This document shows, in pieces, positions 1-9,465 of a stretch of DNA of 64,000 bases. This DNA is from SZUA-36 sp963727635. GTDB taxonomy: Bacteria > Pseudomonadota > Gammaproteobacteria > Xanthomonadales > SZUA-36. The notes under the pieces are model-generated. The model ran no database searches and was not told the origin of the DNA. It was given only the letters and a program-made list of their open reading frames with translations. The stretch covers positions 1-64,000 of the forward strand of contig CAVSHP010000010.1 of NCBI GenBank assembly GCA_963727635.1, given 5' to 3'. Made by a program: the position numbers and the translations under genes. Numbering within the stretch: the first letter of the stretch is position 1; the number at the start of each line of letters is the position of its first letter.

Positions 1-776
1 CGTGGTCGTCGTCGGTGCTGCCGTCCCGTGGTCGTCGTCGGTGCTGCCGTTGTGGTCGTCGTCGGTGCCGTCGTCGTGGTCGTCGTCGGTGCTGTCGTTG
101 TGGTAGTTGTCGGTGGTACAAAGGTATTGGTGATCGTGCAGGTCTTGTCTTCACCTGCCGCCAGGGTAATGGTGCCACCCGACGCACAGTCGCCGCCCCA
201 GTTGCCCGCGACGTAACCGGTCTGCGAGGATTCGGAGGCAGTGTGCGCATCTGCCGTAACTACTGTCTTCACACCCCATGCCTGCGGCGAACCATCGACG
301 AAGGACGGGAAGTCATTCTGTGTCAGGCTACCGCCATCCACGGTCTTTGTCGGGTAAGTATGCGTCATTGTCAGCGATGTTGACAGTCGCCGCGATAGGG
401 GTGCCATTAGCAATGCTCGCGCAGCCCGTTATACCTGTAACTGTCACGGTTACACTGCGTGCAACGTCCACCACGTTATTATCGATAGGAACTACATTGA
501 GATCTACCGTCGTTGTCGCCCCACCACCTGGCATCACAATACTGGTACCCAAGGGCTGATAATTGTTAGTGGCGGTATGCCTGTGACTGTGTAATCTATT
601 TGGCAATCTGTTTGCTTGGCTTGGACAAAAGCAAATCGGAAGATACCATTTGTGGCCGGCTCAGCCGCATCGGCTATTTTCTCCACTGAAACGGAGTTCG
701 GTGCATTTGGATCTTGAGCGAAGATCGATGCTGAAGTCAGTAACAAAACTAAAGCTGCAAGCATACGAGTTTTCAT
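1..776 (-). CDS. secreted Calx-beta / prealbumin-like surface protein, partial and frameshifted
   Basis: A signal peptide starts the protein (MKTRMLAALVLLL...FAQ), preceded by a GAGAG ribosome site. It is followed by a Calx-beta-like segment (about 600-370, with TTTVDLNVVPIDNN and ending ATVNIADND). Next comes a repeat of the kind found in large surface proteins (about 340-135, with GGTITLAAGEDKTCTITN), then a Thr/Pro-rich linker of TTTTTTAP units (about 125-1). The frame changes near 560, 345 and 25; joining the frames gives one coherent protein that continues beyond the window edge. Such domains build extracellular adhesin-like proteins. The gene lies downstream of the TPR gene on the same strand with 256 bases between. 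Function is inferred from domain type only. Confidence 0.6.
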
Positions 777-1032
777 GTTTGATCTCTCATTTTTTTAAAA
801 TCGTTTAAAAGAAAAGTGTAACTACCTGAAGTTATTGCTGTTGACAAATTATGATTATGGTTTCAGCAAAAACTGGAATTCCGGCCCCCACAACTCCATG
901 TACATACGCAAGAGAATACAGTTATTGGAACTTCAGGTCAATCAAGCAAGCGATAATTGAAGGCCCTGGACCATTAACATTTTGCTGTGTTGAAAGATAT
1001 GAAAAATCGCAAGCTTGACTTGTTGGACCCTT

Positions 1033-2343
1033 TTAACTGGTGCGACGGAATAATTCGAGAAACCTGGGCGAAAAGGCCGCGATATAAGGCGAGAAATTCT
1101 TGTTCAATTTCTTGATCATGCGGATATCGTCTTCCGATCTCTGTTTTGCCTGGCTGTCCGTTTCCCCGGAGAGCACATACAACTTGTAGTTGGACGCCGC
1201 GCGGAACAGCAGGGCCTGGACCTTGGCGCGGTCCTCGTCCAGTGAATCGGGATTGGAGAGTTTTATCGCGTCCTGGTAGTTACCGGCAAAATAGGCTTCA
1301 GCGACCCGTTTCAAGGTGTTTGGCGGTATTCTGCGTTGTGCCGCTTCCTTGGCTGCAGCAGCGTTTTCCTCGGCCGCCTTGGCCAGGCTTTGCTGGGTCT
1401 GCCAGTCCTGTTCCGCCAGCGCATAGCGCCGGCCCAGGTTGTTGATGTTCTGCGCCAACTCGCGCAAATTCTGCGGCGTCATTGCAGTGTTATCGACCGC
1501 GCTGTCGCCTTGTGTCAAAAGCGTCTTCAACTGCTGTTGCAGCGACGCCATTTGCTCACTGCCCTGCTTGATCTCGATGGATTTGCCGGCGCTCAATGCC
1601 TGCCGCAAGGCCTGACGGGCATCGCTAAGCTGCTTGATGCTGTCCTGCTGCTGTTCCTGCTTGATCGATGCCACCCGCGCAACTGCCAGCCCCTGTGCGT
1701 CTGAAATGGTGCTTGCAGCACTTTGCGCCTCAGACTGGACGGCCTTTATGCCGGCTTCATCCGTATTGTCGACCGCGGTCTTGAGTCGCGTCTTTAAAGA
1801 TTGTGACGTGGTTTGGGCCTTGGCCAGTTGAGGTTGCCAGCGCGAGGCCCATTCGGATGAAAGTAGTTTATCGCTTTCGAGTTTCGCAAACTGGCTGATA
1901 CTGTCGTCGAGTCTGCCAATCGCGTCTTGTGCAGATTGTGCAATCCTGGAAACATCGACCTTCGACGATTCGCAGCTGGCCATATTGGCCTGCAATTCGG
2001 AAAACTGCTCCTGCTGCTTGATGACACCCTGTGCGATGGATGTTTTCCAGGCCGCCAGCGCGCCGGAGCAGTCGCCAATTTTGAATTTCGCCTGCCCCAG
2101 GAAAAAATAAGGCATATAGGGTTCGTAGCGCATACCGTAAATGCGGACGTTCTCCTGGGCATTTGATTCCTGGTCGATCGCTTTTTGCAGGGATTTGATT
2201 GCCTCTGCATAGTCACCCTTGTTGTAATCTTGCACACCGGACCCATAATCGCGCTTGTAATCGGCGTGTACACTGAGCGCGACAGACAGTCCCATAACAA
2301 AGATGAGGCATTGAATCAGGATTTTGCTTTTAGCCGATTTCAT
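1033..2343 (-). CDS. periplasmic TPR-type protein next to PpkA-like kinase
   Basis: The 436-residue product has an N-terminal signal sequence (about residues 1-27, ending VHA). TPR-like helices follow (YNKGDYAEAIKSLQKAI at about 39-55), then a long Gln/Ala-rich, probably coiled-coil middle (about 130-330), and another TPR-like helix pair (AEAYFAGNYQDAIKL). It starts three bases after the stop of the kinase gene, so the two are almost certainly co-transcribed. It is probably an exported scaffold partner of the kinase, whose C-terminal half is also TPR-rich and periplasmic. I do not recognise a named family. Confidence 0.7.
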   Translation of the reverse strand: MKSAKSKILIQCLIFVMGLSVALSVHADYKRDYGSGVQDYNKGDYAEAIKSLQKAIDQESNAQENVRIYGMRYEPYMPYFFLGQAKFKIGDCSGALAAWKTSIAQGVIKQQEQFSELQANMASCESSKVDVSRIAQSAQDAIGRLDDSISQFAKLESDKLLSSEWASRWQPQLAKAQTTSQSLKTRLKTAVDNTDEAGIKAVQSEAQSAASTISDAQGLAVARVASIKQEQQQDSIKQLSDARQALRQALSAGKSIEIKQGSEQMASLQQQLKTLLTQGDSAVDNTAMTPQNLRELAQNINNLGRRYALAEQDWQTQQSLAKAAEENAAAAKEAAQRRIPPNTLKRVAEAYFAGNYQDAIKLSNPDSLDEDRAKVQALLFRAASNYKLYVLSGETDSQAKQRSEDDIRMIKKLNKNFSPYIAAFSPRFLELFRRTS

Positions 2344-2346
2344 GCC

Positions 2347-5300
2347 TTACCAGTTGGACCTCTCGAAATAGTCGTCCGCTGTCAAGGAATCAAATTGCGC
2401 GGTCGCTACAGCCGTCTTCTGGGCGACGACATTGACCTTCAGTTGTTTGGGTGTGCCGCCATTGCCATCGCGTATCGAAACGGTATAGTCACCCGCCATC
2501 AGGGTCACCAACAGCGGGGTCGAAAGATTCCCGGGAAGTTCCTGGGCGTTACCCTTGGCATCACGGATTTCAGTAACTTCACCCCAGGGCACGGCATCGA
2601 TGGCGAGTTTTCCCATCATCGCTGCCAGACGTCTCGCCTCTTCAGCCAGTCGGTCCTTTTTGGCTTTTTCGAGCGTATTCCTGGTATCGAGCAACTGTTG
2701 GTTACCCTCGTAATGGCTCAATGCGCGGTCCAGCAATACAAACCCTGATTCCTCATTGCCACCTGCGCTTACCTGTTGTGCGCGACTTGACACTGCTTTG
2801 ATAAAATCATTTAGTTGATTGGCTGCAGTCAGATTGCCGGGAAATTGCGTTTCAATGTCTTGCAGAATCTTGGCAGTCTTGTCGATCGAATCCAGCGTCA
2901 TCGGCTGACTTGAAATCAGGGTTTGTGATGAATCCAGCATCTGCTGCAGCAAGTTGTCTTTTTCCTGCTGGGCAATTGCATTGTCCAGCTTGGAACTCAT
3001 GTCAGAAAACCTGGACTGATCGCCGAATGAGGTCTGCGCATTTTCCAGTAAACTTTTTGCACCTTGAAAATTGCCCAACTTTTCAAGTTGACTCGCCTCT
3101 TCGAATACCTGGTCGGGTAAACGGGCAAGACCCCGGGTCGCCTGCTCATTACCCGGGTCGAGTTTTTCGACGTTTTTGAACGTATCAAGAGCGTTGTCTC
3201 CGGGGGGCAGGAATTTTCCGGACAATACCAGGCGTTGTGCCTCCTGAAGCATTGACTGGATTTCCTGATCCCGGGCGCTCAACTGACCGGTAGATTGTGA
3301 CTGAATGGCCAATAATTCGGCATTGTCAGGTGCCGCGAGCAAGCCGCTATTGGCCAGTTTGAGCGCAGTGGAAAACTCGCCCTTCTTCAGCGCACCATTG
3401 GCCTGGGCGGTGAAACTTTCAGCGATCTGCGCGAGACCTTTAATTGCCGCAGCGTTGTCAGGTTGGCGGTTCAAGGCCTGGGTAAAACTCTCTAGCGCGT
3501 TATCCGATTCCGGCTCGGTCAACTTCCCCTCATCCATCTGCCGTTGTGCGACGCGAAGAAATTCCTCCACTTCCGTCTGTTCCCGAATCTCACGTTCCTT
3601 TGTTGATATTCTCGTCCTGATCTCTGTCACCCGCCTGTTATTCGGGAAAAGAGAATCGATCTTTTGCACCTGCTGTCCAGCCTGCGCCAGGTCGCCGCCG
3701 GCAAGGCTTTTCTCAGCTTTGTCCATCAGGCTCGTCAGGATAGCTTCCAGACCCTGGTTGGCGACGCCATTCTGCGGATCGAGTTCGAGTACCTTTTTGA
3801 AAGCCGCGTATGCGTTGGTGTCCGGAGGTTCGACCAACATTCCTTTGGACTGGTAGTCAGCGGCAACGCGCAACGCCTCGGCAATCTCCGCCTGGCGTTT
3901 CTGCGCCGCCAGCATGGTCGATACGTCATCCTGCAGTATCACCAGGTTCTCGTATTGTGGATCCACTTCGAGGCCCTTGTTGATTACCTCGAGTGCCTCC
4001 GCCGGTTTCTTTGCGTCGATCAGGTCACGCGCATCGGTTTCGTAGAATTCGGCAATCTGGCGCGCCCTGTCGAGCGCCGGTTCGTAGTCCGGCGCAAGGG
4101 CCAGCGCTTTTCTCAGCTCAAACACCGCATTGTCTTCAGGCGGGCTGTCGATCTGGAGTTTGAGGAGGTCCGCATCAACCCTGCGTAGATAGTTGTCGAC
4201 CCTTCGCTGGTCTGCATCAGACAGCCCGGATGAAGGGACATACCACAGGGTGAAATACAAACCAATCGCCACTACCAACAACAGTGCGGGAACACCGAAC
4301 ATGACGAGCTTCTTGACAAGACCCGAACCGGCCCTGCCCTGTTGACCTGTCATCATCCGGGTCGCTTCGTAACCGCCCGATTCCATCGGCCCTGTCCGAC
4401 CCGTAAATTGGCCGGAATGGCGATCGGAGAACTGGCCCGAATGACGATCGGAGAACTGGCCCGAATGACGATCGGAATACTGGCCGCTGTGGCGGCCTGT
4501 GCTAAAACTGCCGGAACTCAGCTGGCTGGGGTCGTAAATCCGCGTCGCCCCCTCCAGTTCGGTCGCAAAGTCCCTGTCGATCACCGACAGACTCTGAACC
4601 GCCTTGACAAACTCCAGGCAGCTTTGGAAACGATCCGCCGGGTCCTTGGCAAGCATTGCGTCCATGATTGGCTGGATATCGGCCAAATTCGGTGGCAATG
4701 GCGGCGGGACGTCTTCACATTGCATCCGGGACAGGTCGTACTGGCTGTTGGCCACGAACGGCAGACGCCCGACCAGCAGACGATAAAACATCAACCCGAG
4801 GGCATATATATCGGACCGGTGGTCGACATGCATACCACGGATTTGTTCCGGACTCATGTATTGGAGCGTGCCGAGTATGTGGCCCGTCTGGGTCAGGCCC
4901 TGCTCCTGGTCGGTTTCACGCGCGATACCAAAATCGGTCAATAACGGTGTATTGATATCGCGCAACAGGATATTGGATGGTTTCAAATCCCTGTGAACAA
5001 TGTGCTTGAGGTGGACGGAATGTAAGGCCAGACCGACTTTTGAACAAATCTGGATGGCCTGGTCTGCGGTTATCTGGTTCTTTTTCAACCAGTCGGTGAG
5101 CGTGCCGGTTTCAACATATTCCATGACCATGTACAACATGCCATCAGCTTCACCGATGTCGATGATCGAGACGATGTTGTCATGCTGCAGCTTGGCCAGC
5201 ACCCTGCCTTCGGTAAAAAACCGTTTTTTGAATTCCTCGCTTTCGGCCGACAGCCTTTGGTGGAGAATCTTGATTGCGACCTTGCGCTCAAGCAGCACCT

Positions 5301-5385
5301 GCATACCGAGGTAAACTTTGGCCATGCCGCCAGAACCGATTTCTTCAATCAGTTCGTAGCCGGGGATCTTGATATCAATCGACAT
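2347..5385 (-). CDS. ppkA: membrane Ser/Thr protein kinase with periplasmic TPR repeats (T6SS PpkA-like)
   Basis: The 1012-residue protein has an intact Hanks-type kinase domain at residues 10-270. The glycine loop IGSGGMAKVY, Lys39 in VAIKIL, HRDLKPSN at 131-138 and DFG at 151-153 are all present. A low-complexity linker carries four to five HSGQFSDR units (about 295-328), then one membrane helix (about 358-381), then about 600 residues of TPR-like repeats that would lie in the periplasm. In T6SS loci this type of kinase phosphorylates the FHA protein and is opposed by a PP2C phosphatase; both are present here (22.6 and 31.7 kb). The fold assignment is firm. The T6SS role is inferred from context, because classical PpkA has a VWA domain rather than TPRs. 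Confidence 0.8.
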   Translation of the reverse strand: MSIDIKIPGYELIEEIGSGGMAKVYLGMQVLLERKVAIKILHQRLSAESEEFKKRFFTEGRVLAKLQHDNIVSIIDIGEADGMLYMVMEYVETGTLTDWLKKNQITADQAIQICSKVGLALHSVHLKHIVHRDLKPSNILLRDINTPLLTDFGIARETDQEQGLTQTGHILGTLQYMSPEQIRGMHVDHRSDIYALGLMFYRLLVGRLPFVANSQYDLSRMQCEDVPPPLPPNLADIQPIMDAMLAKDPADRFQSCLEFVKAVQSLSVIDRDFATELEGATRIYDPSQLSSGSFSTGRHSGQYSDRHSGQFSDRHSGQFSDRHSGQFTGRTGPMESGGYEATRMMTGQQGRAGSGLVKKLVMFGVPALLLVVAIGLYFTLWYVPSSGLSDADQRRVDNYLRRVDADLLKLQIDSPPEDNAVFELRKALALAPDYEPALDRARQIAEFYETDARDLIDAKKPAEALEVINKGLEVDPQYENLVILQDDVSTMLAAQKRQAEIAEALRVAADYQSKGMLVEPPDTNAYAAFKKVLELDPQNGVANQGLEAILTSLMDKAEKSLAGGDLAQAGQQVQKIDSLFPNNRRVTEIRTRISTKEREIREQTEVEEFLRVAQRQMDEGKLTEPESDNALESFTQALNRQPDNAAAIKGLAQIAESFTAQANGALKKGEFSTALKLANSGLLAAPDNAELLAIQSQSTGQLSARDQEIQSMLQEAQRLVLSGKFLPPGDNALDTFKNVEKLDPGNEQATRGLARLPDQVFEEASQLEKLGNFQGAKSLLENAQTSFGDQSRFSDMSSKLDNAIAQQEKDNLLQQMLDSSQTLISSQPMTLDSIDKTAKILQDIETQFPGNLTAANQLNDFIKAVSSRAQQVSAGGNEESGFVLLDRALSHYEGNQQLLDTRNTLEKAKKDRLAEEARRLAAMMGKLAIDAVPWGEVTEIRDAKGNAQELPGNLSTPLLVTLMAGDYTVSIRDGNGGTPKQLKVNVVAQKTAVATAQFDSLTADDYFERSNW
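4406..4496 (-). repeat. 24-base tandem repeats encoding HSGQFSDR units
   Basis: Near-identical 24-base units (core actggcccgaatgacgatcg on the plus strand) occur in tandem inside the kinase gene. They encode the HSGQ(F/Y)SDR repeats of the linker between kinase domain and membrane helix. Such repeats can expand or contract without shifting the frame. Confidence 0.75.
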
Positions 5386-5424
5386 TCATAAAACCAAAAG
5401 TAATCTCGTTGTGCACATATTAAA

Positions 5425-5447
5425 ACAGGTCACGAAGTATGACCTGT
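5425..5447. promoter_or_regulatory. perfect inverted repeat in the divergent ppkA / TssBC-like promoter region
   Basis: ACAGGTCA, seven bases, then TGACCTGT: an 8-base perfect inverted repeat. It lies 40 bases upstream of the kinase start in the 233-base AT-rich gap between divergent genes. Two further TGACC half-sites occur at about 5521 and 5537. It could be an operator for a dimeric regulator; no regulator is identified. Confidence 0.4.
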
Positions 5448-5618
5448 CCCCACTATTAATTCTACGTCAGTTTTTATAGACAATTCGAGATTGCAGATAC
5501 ATATTTATTTATAAATATTTTGACCTGATTAAAAAATGACCACTCACACAGCCGTGTCAGCTGCTATTCTGAGTGTACAACAAAGTTAATTGAATTTTTC
5601 AACTACAGGATAATAGTT

Positions 5619-7130
5619 ATGCCAGGTGGAATGGGATTTGATTTTAGCTATACCGGGGGCGACAGGTCACAACGTGTTGAAACTTCACCCTTTGTCATGA
5701 TGGTCCTTGGCGATTTTGGCGGTATGACGAATCATAAGCATGACCAGGATCCGGCGTGGCTGATGCAGGTGCCGGTCAGGAACGTGGATATCGATAACAT
5801 CGATCAGCTATGGCGGGTGTTTGCGCCGGCAGTTGAAATCGATGTTGAAGGCGTCAGCGTCACACTGGAGCCCGTCGGCCTCGAAGATTTTCATCCGGAC
5901 CAGCTTTACAAAAACCAGCCCCTGTTTGCCGGTCTGCGCCAGTTGCGTAAACGCCTGCTCGACCCGCTGACGTCTGCCGATGCGCTGGCAGAAGTACTGG
6001 CATCTCGGCCAGATTCAGCCGGCGAGGCCGATTTACCGGCATCAACCGACACCCCGTCTTCAGCCGAAGGTGGTGACAACATGTTCGAGCGCCTGCTGGG
6101 GGAACGCCGTGCCCGGCCCTCCCCTGCCGCCGCCGCCAGTTCCAGCCTGGACAGCCTGTTACACAAGGTTGTCGGACCGCATATCGTGCATGCACTTGAC
6201 CCAAAAGTTGACACCGCGATCGAAGCCGTTGACCAGGCCATCGCCGAAAGCATGCGCCGTATTCTTCATCATCCGGATTTCCAGGCGCTCGAAGGTGCGT
6301 GGCGGTCACTTTACGACCTGGTGCAGGAAACGGAAATCGGTGAAGAATTGCAACTCAAGGTATGCAATGTTTCCAGGACCTGCCTGCTGAACGGACTGCC
6401 GGCCTCGGCAGAGGAAATCGAAAACAGCGGGCTTTACCAGTTACTGGTGGGCCGCTTCAGACGCGCTGCCGACGATGAGGGGTTTTCGCTGTTGCTGTGC
6501 AATTATTTTTTTGGTGGCAGCGTGGACGATGTTGCCCTGCTGGCGTCACTCGGAACCATGGCCGAAGCACATGGCGCTGCGGTTATCGCTGCGGCGCAAA
6601 GCGAACTGGTCGGCAGTCATTCCCTGGTGGAACAGCCCGCGTTCAGTGATTGGTCGCAACAGGACAACCCTTTCTGGCGGCAATTGAGGGAAAGTCCGAT
6701 GGCCGAACGTATCGGGCTCGCATTGCCCCGCGTTCTTGGCCGTTTGCCCTATGGCAGGAATACTGACGCAATCAGCAGTTTTGATTTTGAGGAACTGGTT
6801 CCAATAACACATGAGAAATTTCTGTGGGTCAACCCGACACTCTCCTGCGCGAGGCTGTTGGCCGAGAGTTTTACGCATGCGGGCTGGGACATGAGTCCGG
6901 ATGATCACACCGAAATCAGCGCTTTGCCGGCTTTCACCTTTCAGGAAGACGGCGAAAAGAAAATGTTGCCCTGTGCGGAATTGTTTTTACCGGAGCGTTC
7001 AGCCGAAGCCATCCTTGGCATGGGTATTATGGCGATAGTCAGTTACCGAAACCGGGATATGGCAAAGCTATTGAGGTTCCAGTCAATATCCAAACCGGTC
7101 AAAGCACTCTCCGGGCCCTGGGTCGCCTGA
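5619..7130 (+). CDS. single-chain TssB-TssC-like sheath protein lacking the TssC C-terminus
   Basis: The 503-residue product joins two sheath modules. Residues about 20-125 resemble TssB (PFVMMVLGDFGG, then LEDFHPDQL). After a Pro/Ser/Ala-rich linker, residues about 195-495 resemble TssC, with ILHHPDFQALEGAWRSL matching IMHHPDFQQLESAWRGL of the canonical TssC at 19-20.5 kb. It stops where the canonical TssC reads IGAQSLQKP, so about 130 C-terminal residues present in TssC are missing. The gene stands alone, divergent from the kinase and outside the tssBC operon. It may be a modified, non-contractile or capping sheath component; that role is inferred. Confidence 0.7.
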   Translation: MPGGMGFDFSYTGGDRSQRVETSPFVMMVLGDFGGMTNHKHDQDPAWLMQVPVRNVDIDNIDQLWRVFAPAVEIDVEGVSVTLEPVGLEDFHPDQLYKNQPLFAGLRQLRKRLLDPLTSADALAEVLASRPDSAGEADLPASTDTPSSAEGGDNMFERLLGERRARPSPAAAASSSLDSLLHKVVGPHIVHALDPKVDTAIEAVDQAIAESMRRILHHPDFQALEGAWRSLYDLVQETEIGEELQLKVCNVSRTCLLNGLPASAEEIENSGLYQLLVGRFRRAADDEGFSLLLCNYFFGGSVDDVALLASLGTMAEAHGAAVIAAAQSELVGSHSLVEQPAFSDWSQQDNPFWRQLRESPMAERIGLALPRVLGRLPYGRNTDAISSFDFEELVPITHEKFLWVNPTLSCARLLAESFTHAGWDMSPDDHTEISALPAFTFQEDGEKKMLPCAELFLPERSAEAILGMGIMAIVSYRNRDMAKLLRFQSISKPVKALSGPWVA

Positions 7131-7267
7131 TGAAAAATTTGCGTGACTTTATTTTCACCCGGGGCGAATTTACTTCTTTTAAATTGTCCCGGTTATTTTT
7201 ACGCCCCCGGTCTCAAATTCACCAATGTGTTCGTGGTCATTTTTGTTAACCGCCCATGCCAGCTTTG

Positions 7268-9361
7268 CTAGGTATTGATATTCACCATTGGCCCGGAGAT
7301 TATTATGGCCCCGGGATTCAACTTCACGGAAGTTCCACCACATGAAATGTTAACCCCGGCGTTGCCTTTGATATTGATTAGCTGGCCTTCGATATCGATG
7401 ACAGTGCCATTCACTTTGATTTGGTTATCTCCAATGTAGGTCGTCACGGTGCCCTTGATTTTAACGTCGGGACTTTTTGCCAGCATTGTCGCGCTGCCCG
7501 CCAATTTAAGGTCTTTGCATTGTGAATCAAGTGTATTTTGAATGACTTCTAATCGGCTGCCCTGCACTTCGACCTTGTCATTTGTCTTGATATATAACTC
7601 GCGACTTCCGGTGTCAACGCCAATCTTGTAATCGCCGTTCGAAACTGACTCGATACGGTCATTGCAGACATTCATCGTGTAGCAGCCAGAGTCACCCTCG
7701 TATCCGATATTGACGAGTGCATCATTTCCAACCTTCAGGCTGTAGTCGTTTTTAACCGTGGTTGAGCGGTCATGACCTACATTTTCAGTACGATCATTTT
7801 CAGTTATGTTGGTATGATTCTTTTCAGCGTGAATATAAAGCTCTTCTTCATCCTTCTTGTCCTCAAAACGAATTTCATTGAAATTATCCGGTCCACCATC
7901 CAGGCTGCTGCGGGATTTGATGCCGCTCTGGGTCTTGTTTGTATCCAAATCGTAAGGCGGCATATTGACTGCGTTGTATACCCTGCCCGTGATTATGGGC
8001 CGGTCCGGATCACCTTCCAGGAAACTGACGATAACCTCCTGGCCGATGCGGGGTATGTGCATTGCACCCCAGTTTTTACCTGCCCAGGCCTGTGAAACAC
8101 GCACCCAGCACGAACTGTTTGCATCCTTCTTGCCATAACGATCCCAGTGGAACTGCACTTTTACACGACCATACTTGTCGGTAAAGATTTCATCGGATTC
8201 GGGACCAACGACAATAGCCGTTTGAGGGCCACGTACTATGGGTTGGGGTGTTTTCCGAGGTGAGCGGAAGGGCTGCTTGAGCTTGTCCATTACCTCGACA
8301 TGACAGCGATAAATGCTTTTGCCCTCCAGTTCACCAGAAATGAAATCATGGTTATTGATCTCGTGTTCAATTGAAATAGTCAGATATTCTTTATTCTGAT
8401 CGGCCCGGGGATAATCTGTTAACTCGAATATGTAGCCCGGTGAAAGCCCCCGGGTACCACCTGATGCACGCATTCTTTCCTGCTGACATTGAAGCTCCTG
8501 CAAACGAATTTCCGCGTAGGTGCTACCGTCATCGCGTTTCACGTACTCGCCCGGATAGTCGAATATCTCCGGATCCTCAATAGGCCAAACGTGCCCCATC
8601 GTTTTTGTATATTTTGATAACAGGTCTACCTTGGGATTTTCAAAATCATAATCCTGGATTGCGTACTTGTTGGGCATCATGGATTGCTTTGCAGACCAGG
8701 TATCCAGGGAGTTATGACTCGAATTCAGGTAAAAACCTTCGTCGAAATGAATCTTTTCAAAATCCGGGTATTTTTCATGGGCCCTGCTGCCATCGGTCAG
8801 CACCATGATGTGCTTGTCTTTCTCATGCTTGAAGTAATAGTAAATACCTTCCTGCTGCATGAGTCGGCTGATGAAGTCGAAATCTGACTCATTATATTGA
8901 ACACAATATTCCCATACCCGATATTTATCGCCAAGATGTGCTTCATAGTCCACCATGTGGTTAAGCTTGAAAACCTCCTTGATAATGGTAGGGACTGTTT
9001 TGTTTTGAAAAATCTGGCAATCCGAAGTACGTGTGAGTAGCCAAAGCCATGGGCGAACCTTGGCATGGTATTTGTGGTATTTACCATCAAAGCCCAAATA
9101 TTTGAATTCTGTTATATATCCATTGAAAAACCGTTCCTTGTTATTAAATTCATCAAGCACCAGTACTGCGGTGACCTTTTGTCCCACAACGTCATCAAAG
9201 GCCAAATTATCTTTATCGCTTATTAACTCCAGATTAAAAGCAAACAATCCGCCCATTTTTTCTTTGCCTTTAATTGACCGCACAATCATCTTGTCTTTCA
9301 ATTTCGAGGGGGGGACAAACCTGACAGGTGCTTTCTCATCATTCGGTAAAAGTTCTGGCAT
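7268..9361 (-). CDS. vgrG: T6SS spike protein VgrG (TssI)
   Basis: The 697-residue protein has the full VgrG order: a gp27-like N-terminal part (VLDEFNNKERFFNGYITEF; VQYNESDFDFISRLMQQEG), the OB-fold region (RVKVQFHWDRYGK, SQAWAGKNWGAMHIPRIGQE, GDPDRPIITGRVYN), and a gp5-like needle ending in GPMVNINT. The length is that of a VgrG without a toxin extension, so this spike carries cargo only by binding it. No PAAR, DUF4123-type adaptor or effector gene is adjacent; upstream is the Crp-family regulator on the same strand. Confidence 0.93.
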   Translation of the reverse strand: MPELLPNDEKAPVRFVPPSKLKDKMIVRSIKGKEKMGGLFAFNLELISDKDNLAFDDVVGQKVTAVLVLDEFNNKERFFNGYITEFKYLGFDGKYHKYHAKVRPWLWLLTRTSDCQIFQNKTVPTIIKEVFKLNHMVDYEAHLGDKYRVWEYCVQYNESDFDFISRLMQQEGIYYYFKHEKDKHIMVLTDGSRAHEKYPDFEKIHFDEGFYLNSSHNSLDTWSAKQSMMPNKYAIQDYDFENPKVDLLSKYTKTMGHVWPIEDPEIFDYPGEYVKRDDGSTYAEIRLQELQCQQERMRASGGTRGLSPGYIFELTDYPRADQNKEYLTISIEHEINNHDFISGELEGKSIYRCHVEVMDKLKQPFRSPRKTPQPIVRGPQTAIVVGPESDEIFTDKYGRVKVQFHWDRYGKKDANSSCWVRVSQAWAGKNWGAMHIPRIGQEVIVSFLEGDPDRPIITGRVYNAVNMPPYDLDTNKTQSGIKSRSSLDGGPDNFNEIRFEDKKDEEELYIHAEKNHTNITENDRTENVGHDRSTTVKNDYSLKVGNDALVNIGYEGDSGCYTMNVCNDRIESVSNGDYKIGVDTGSRELYIKTNDKVEVQGSRLEVIQNTLDSQCKDLKLAGSATMLAKSPDVKIKGTVTTYIGDNQIKVNGTVIDIEGQLINIKGNAGVNISCGGTSVKLNPGAIIISGPMVNINT

Positions 9362-9465
9362 AGTAGTAATCCAAGTTTGGTTTCAGAAGTCTCAAGCTCA
9401 TTCTAGCAGCTAATTCTGAAGAAGGAATTCAGCTCATGAAATGAACAAGCTCACAGTTATGATAG

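Noticed and set aside
1..120. GTCGTCGTCGGTGCTGCC repeats resembling a CRISPR or triplet-repeat array
   Set aside because: Read on the minus strand they encode the TTTTTTAP linker of the surface protein; there are no unique spacers.
7131..7267. Missing C-terminal part of the TssB-TssC-like gene hidden by a frameshift
   Set aside because: Scanning the 137 bases after the stop gives no TssC-like sequence, and the gap is too short for the roughly 130 missing residues.
9362..9465. Possible immunity or adaptor gene between vgrG and the Crp-family regulator
   Set aside because: The gap is only 104 bases and has no frame of useful length.
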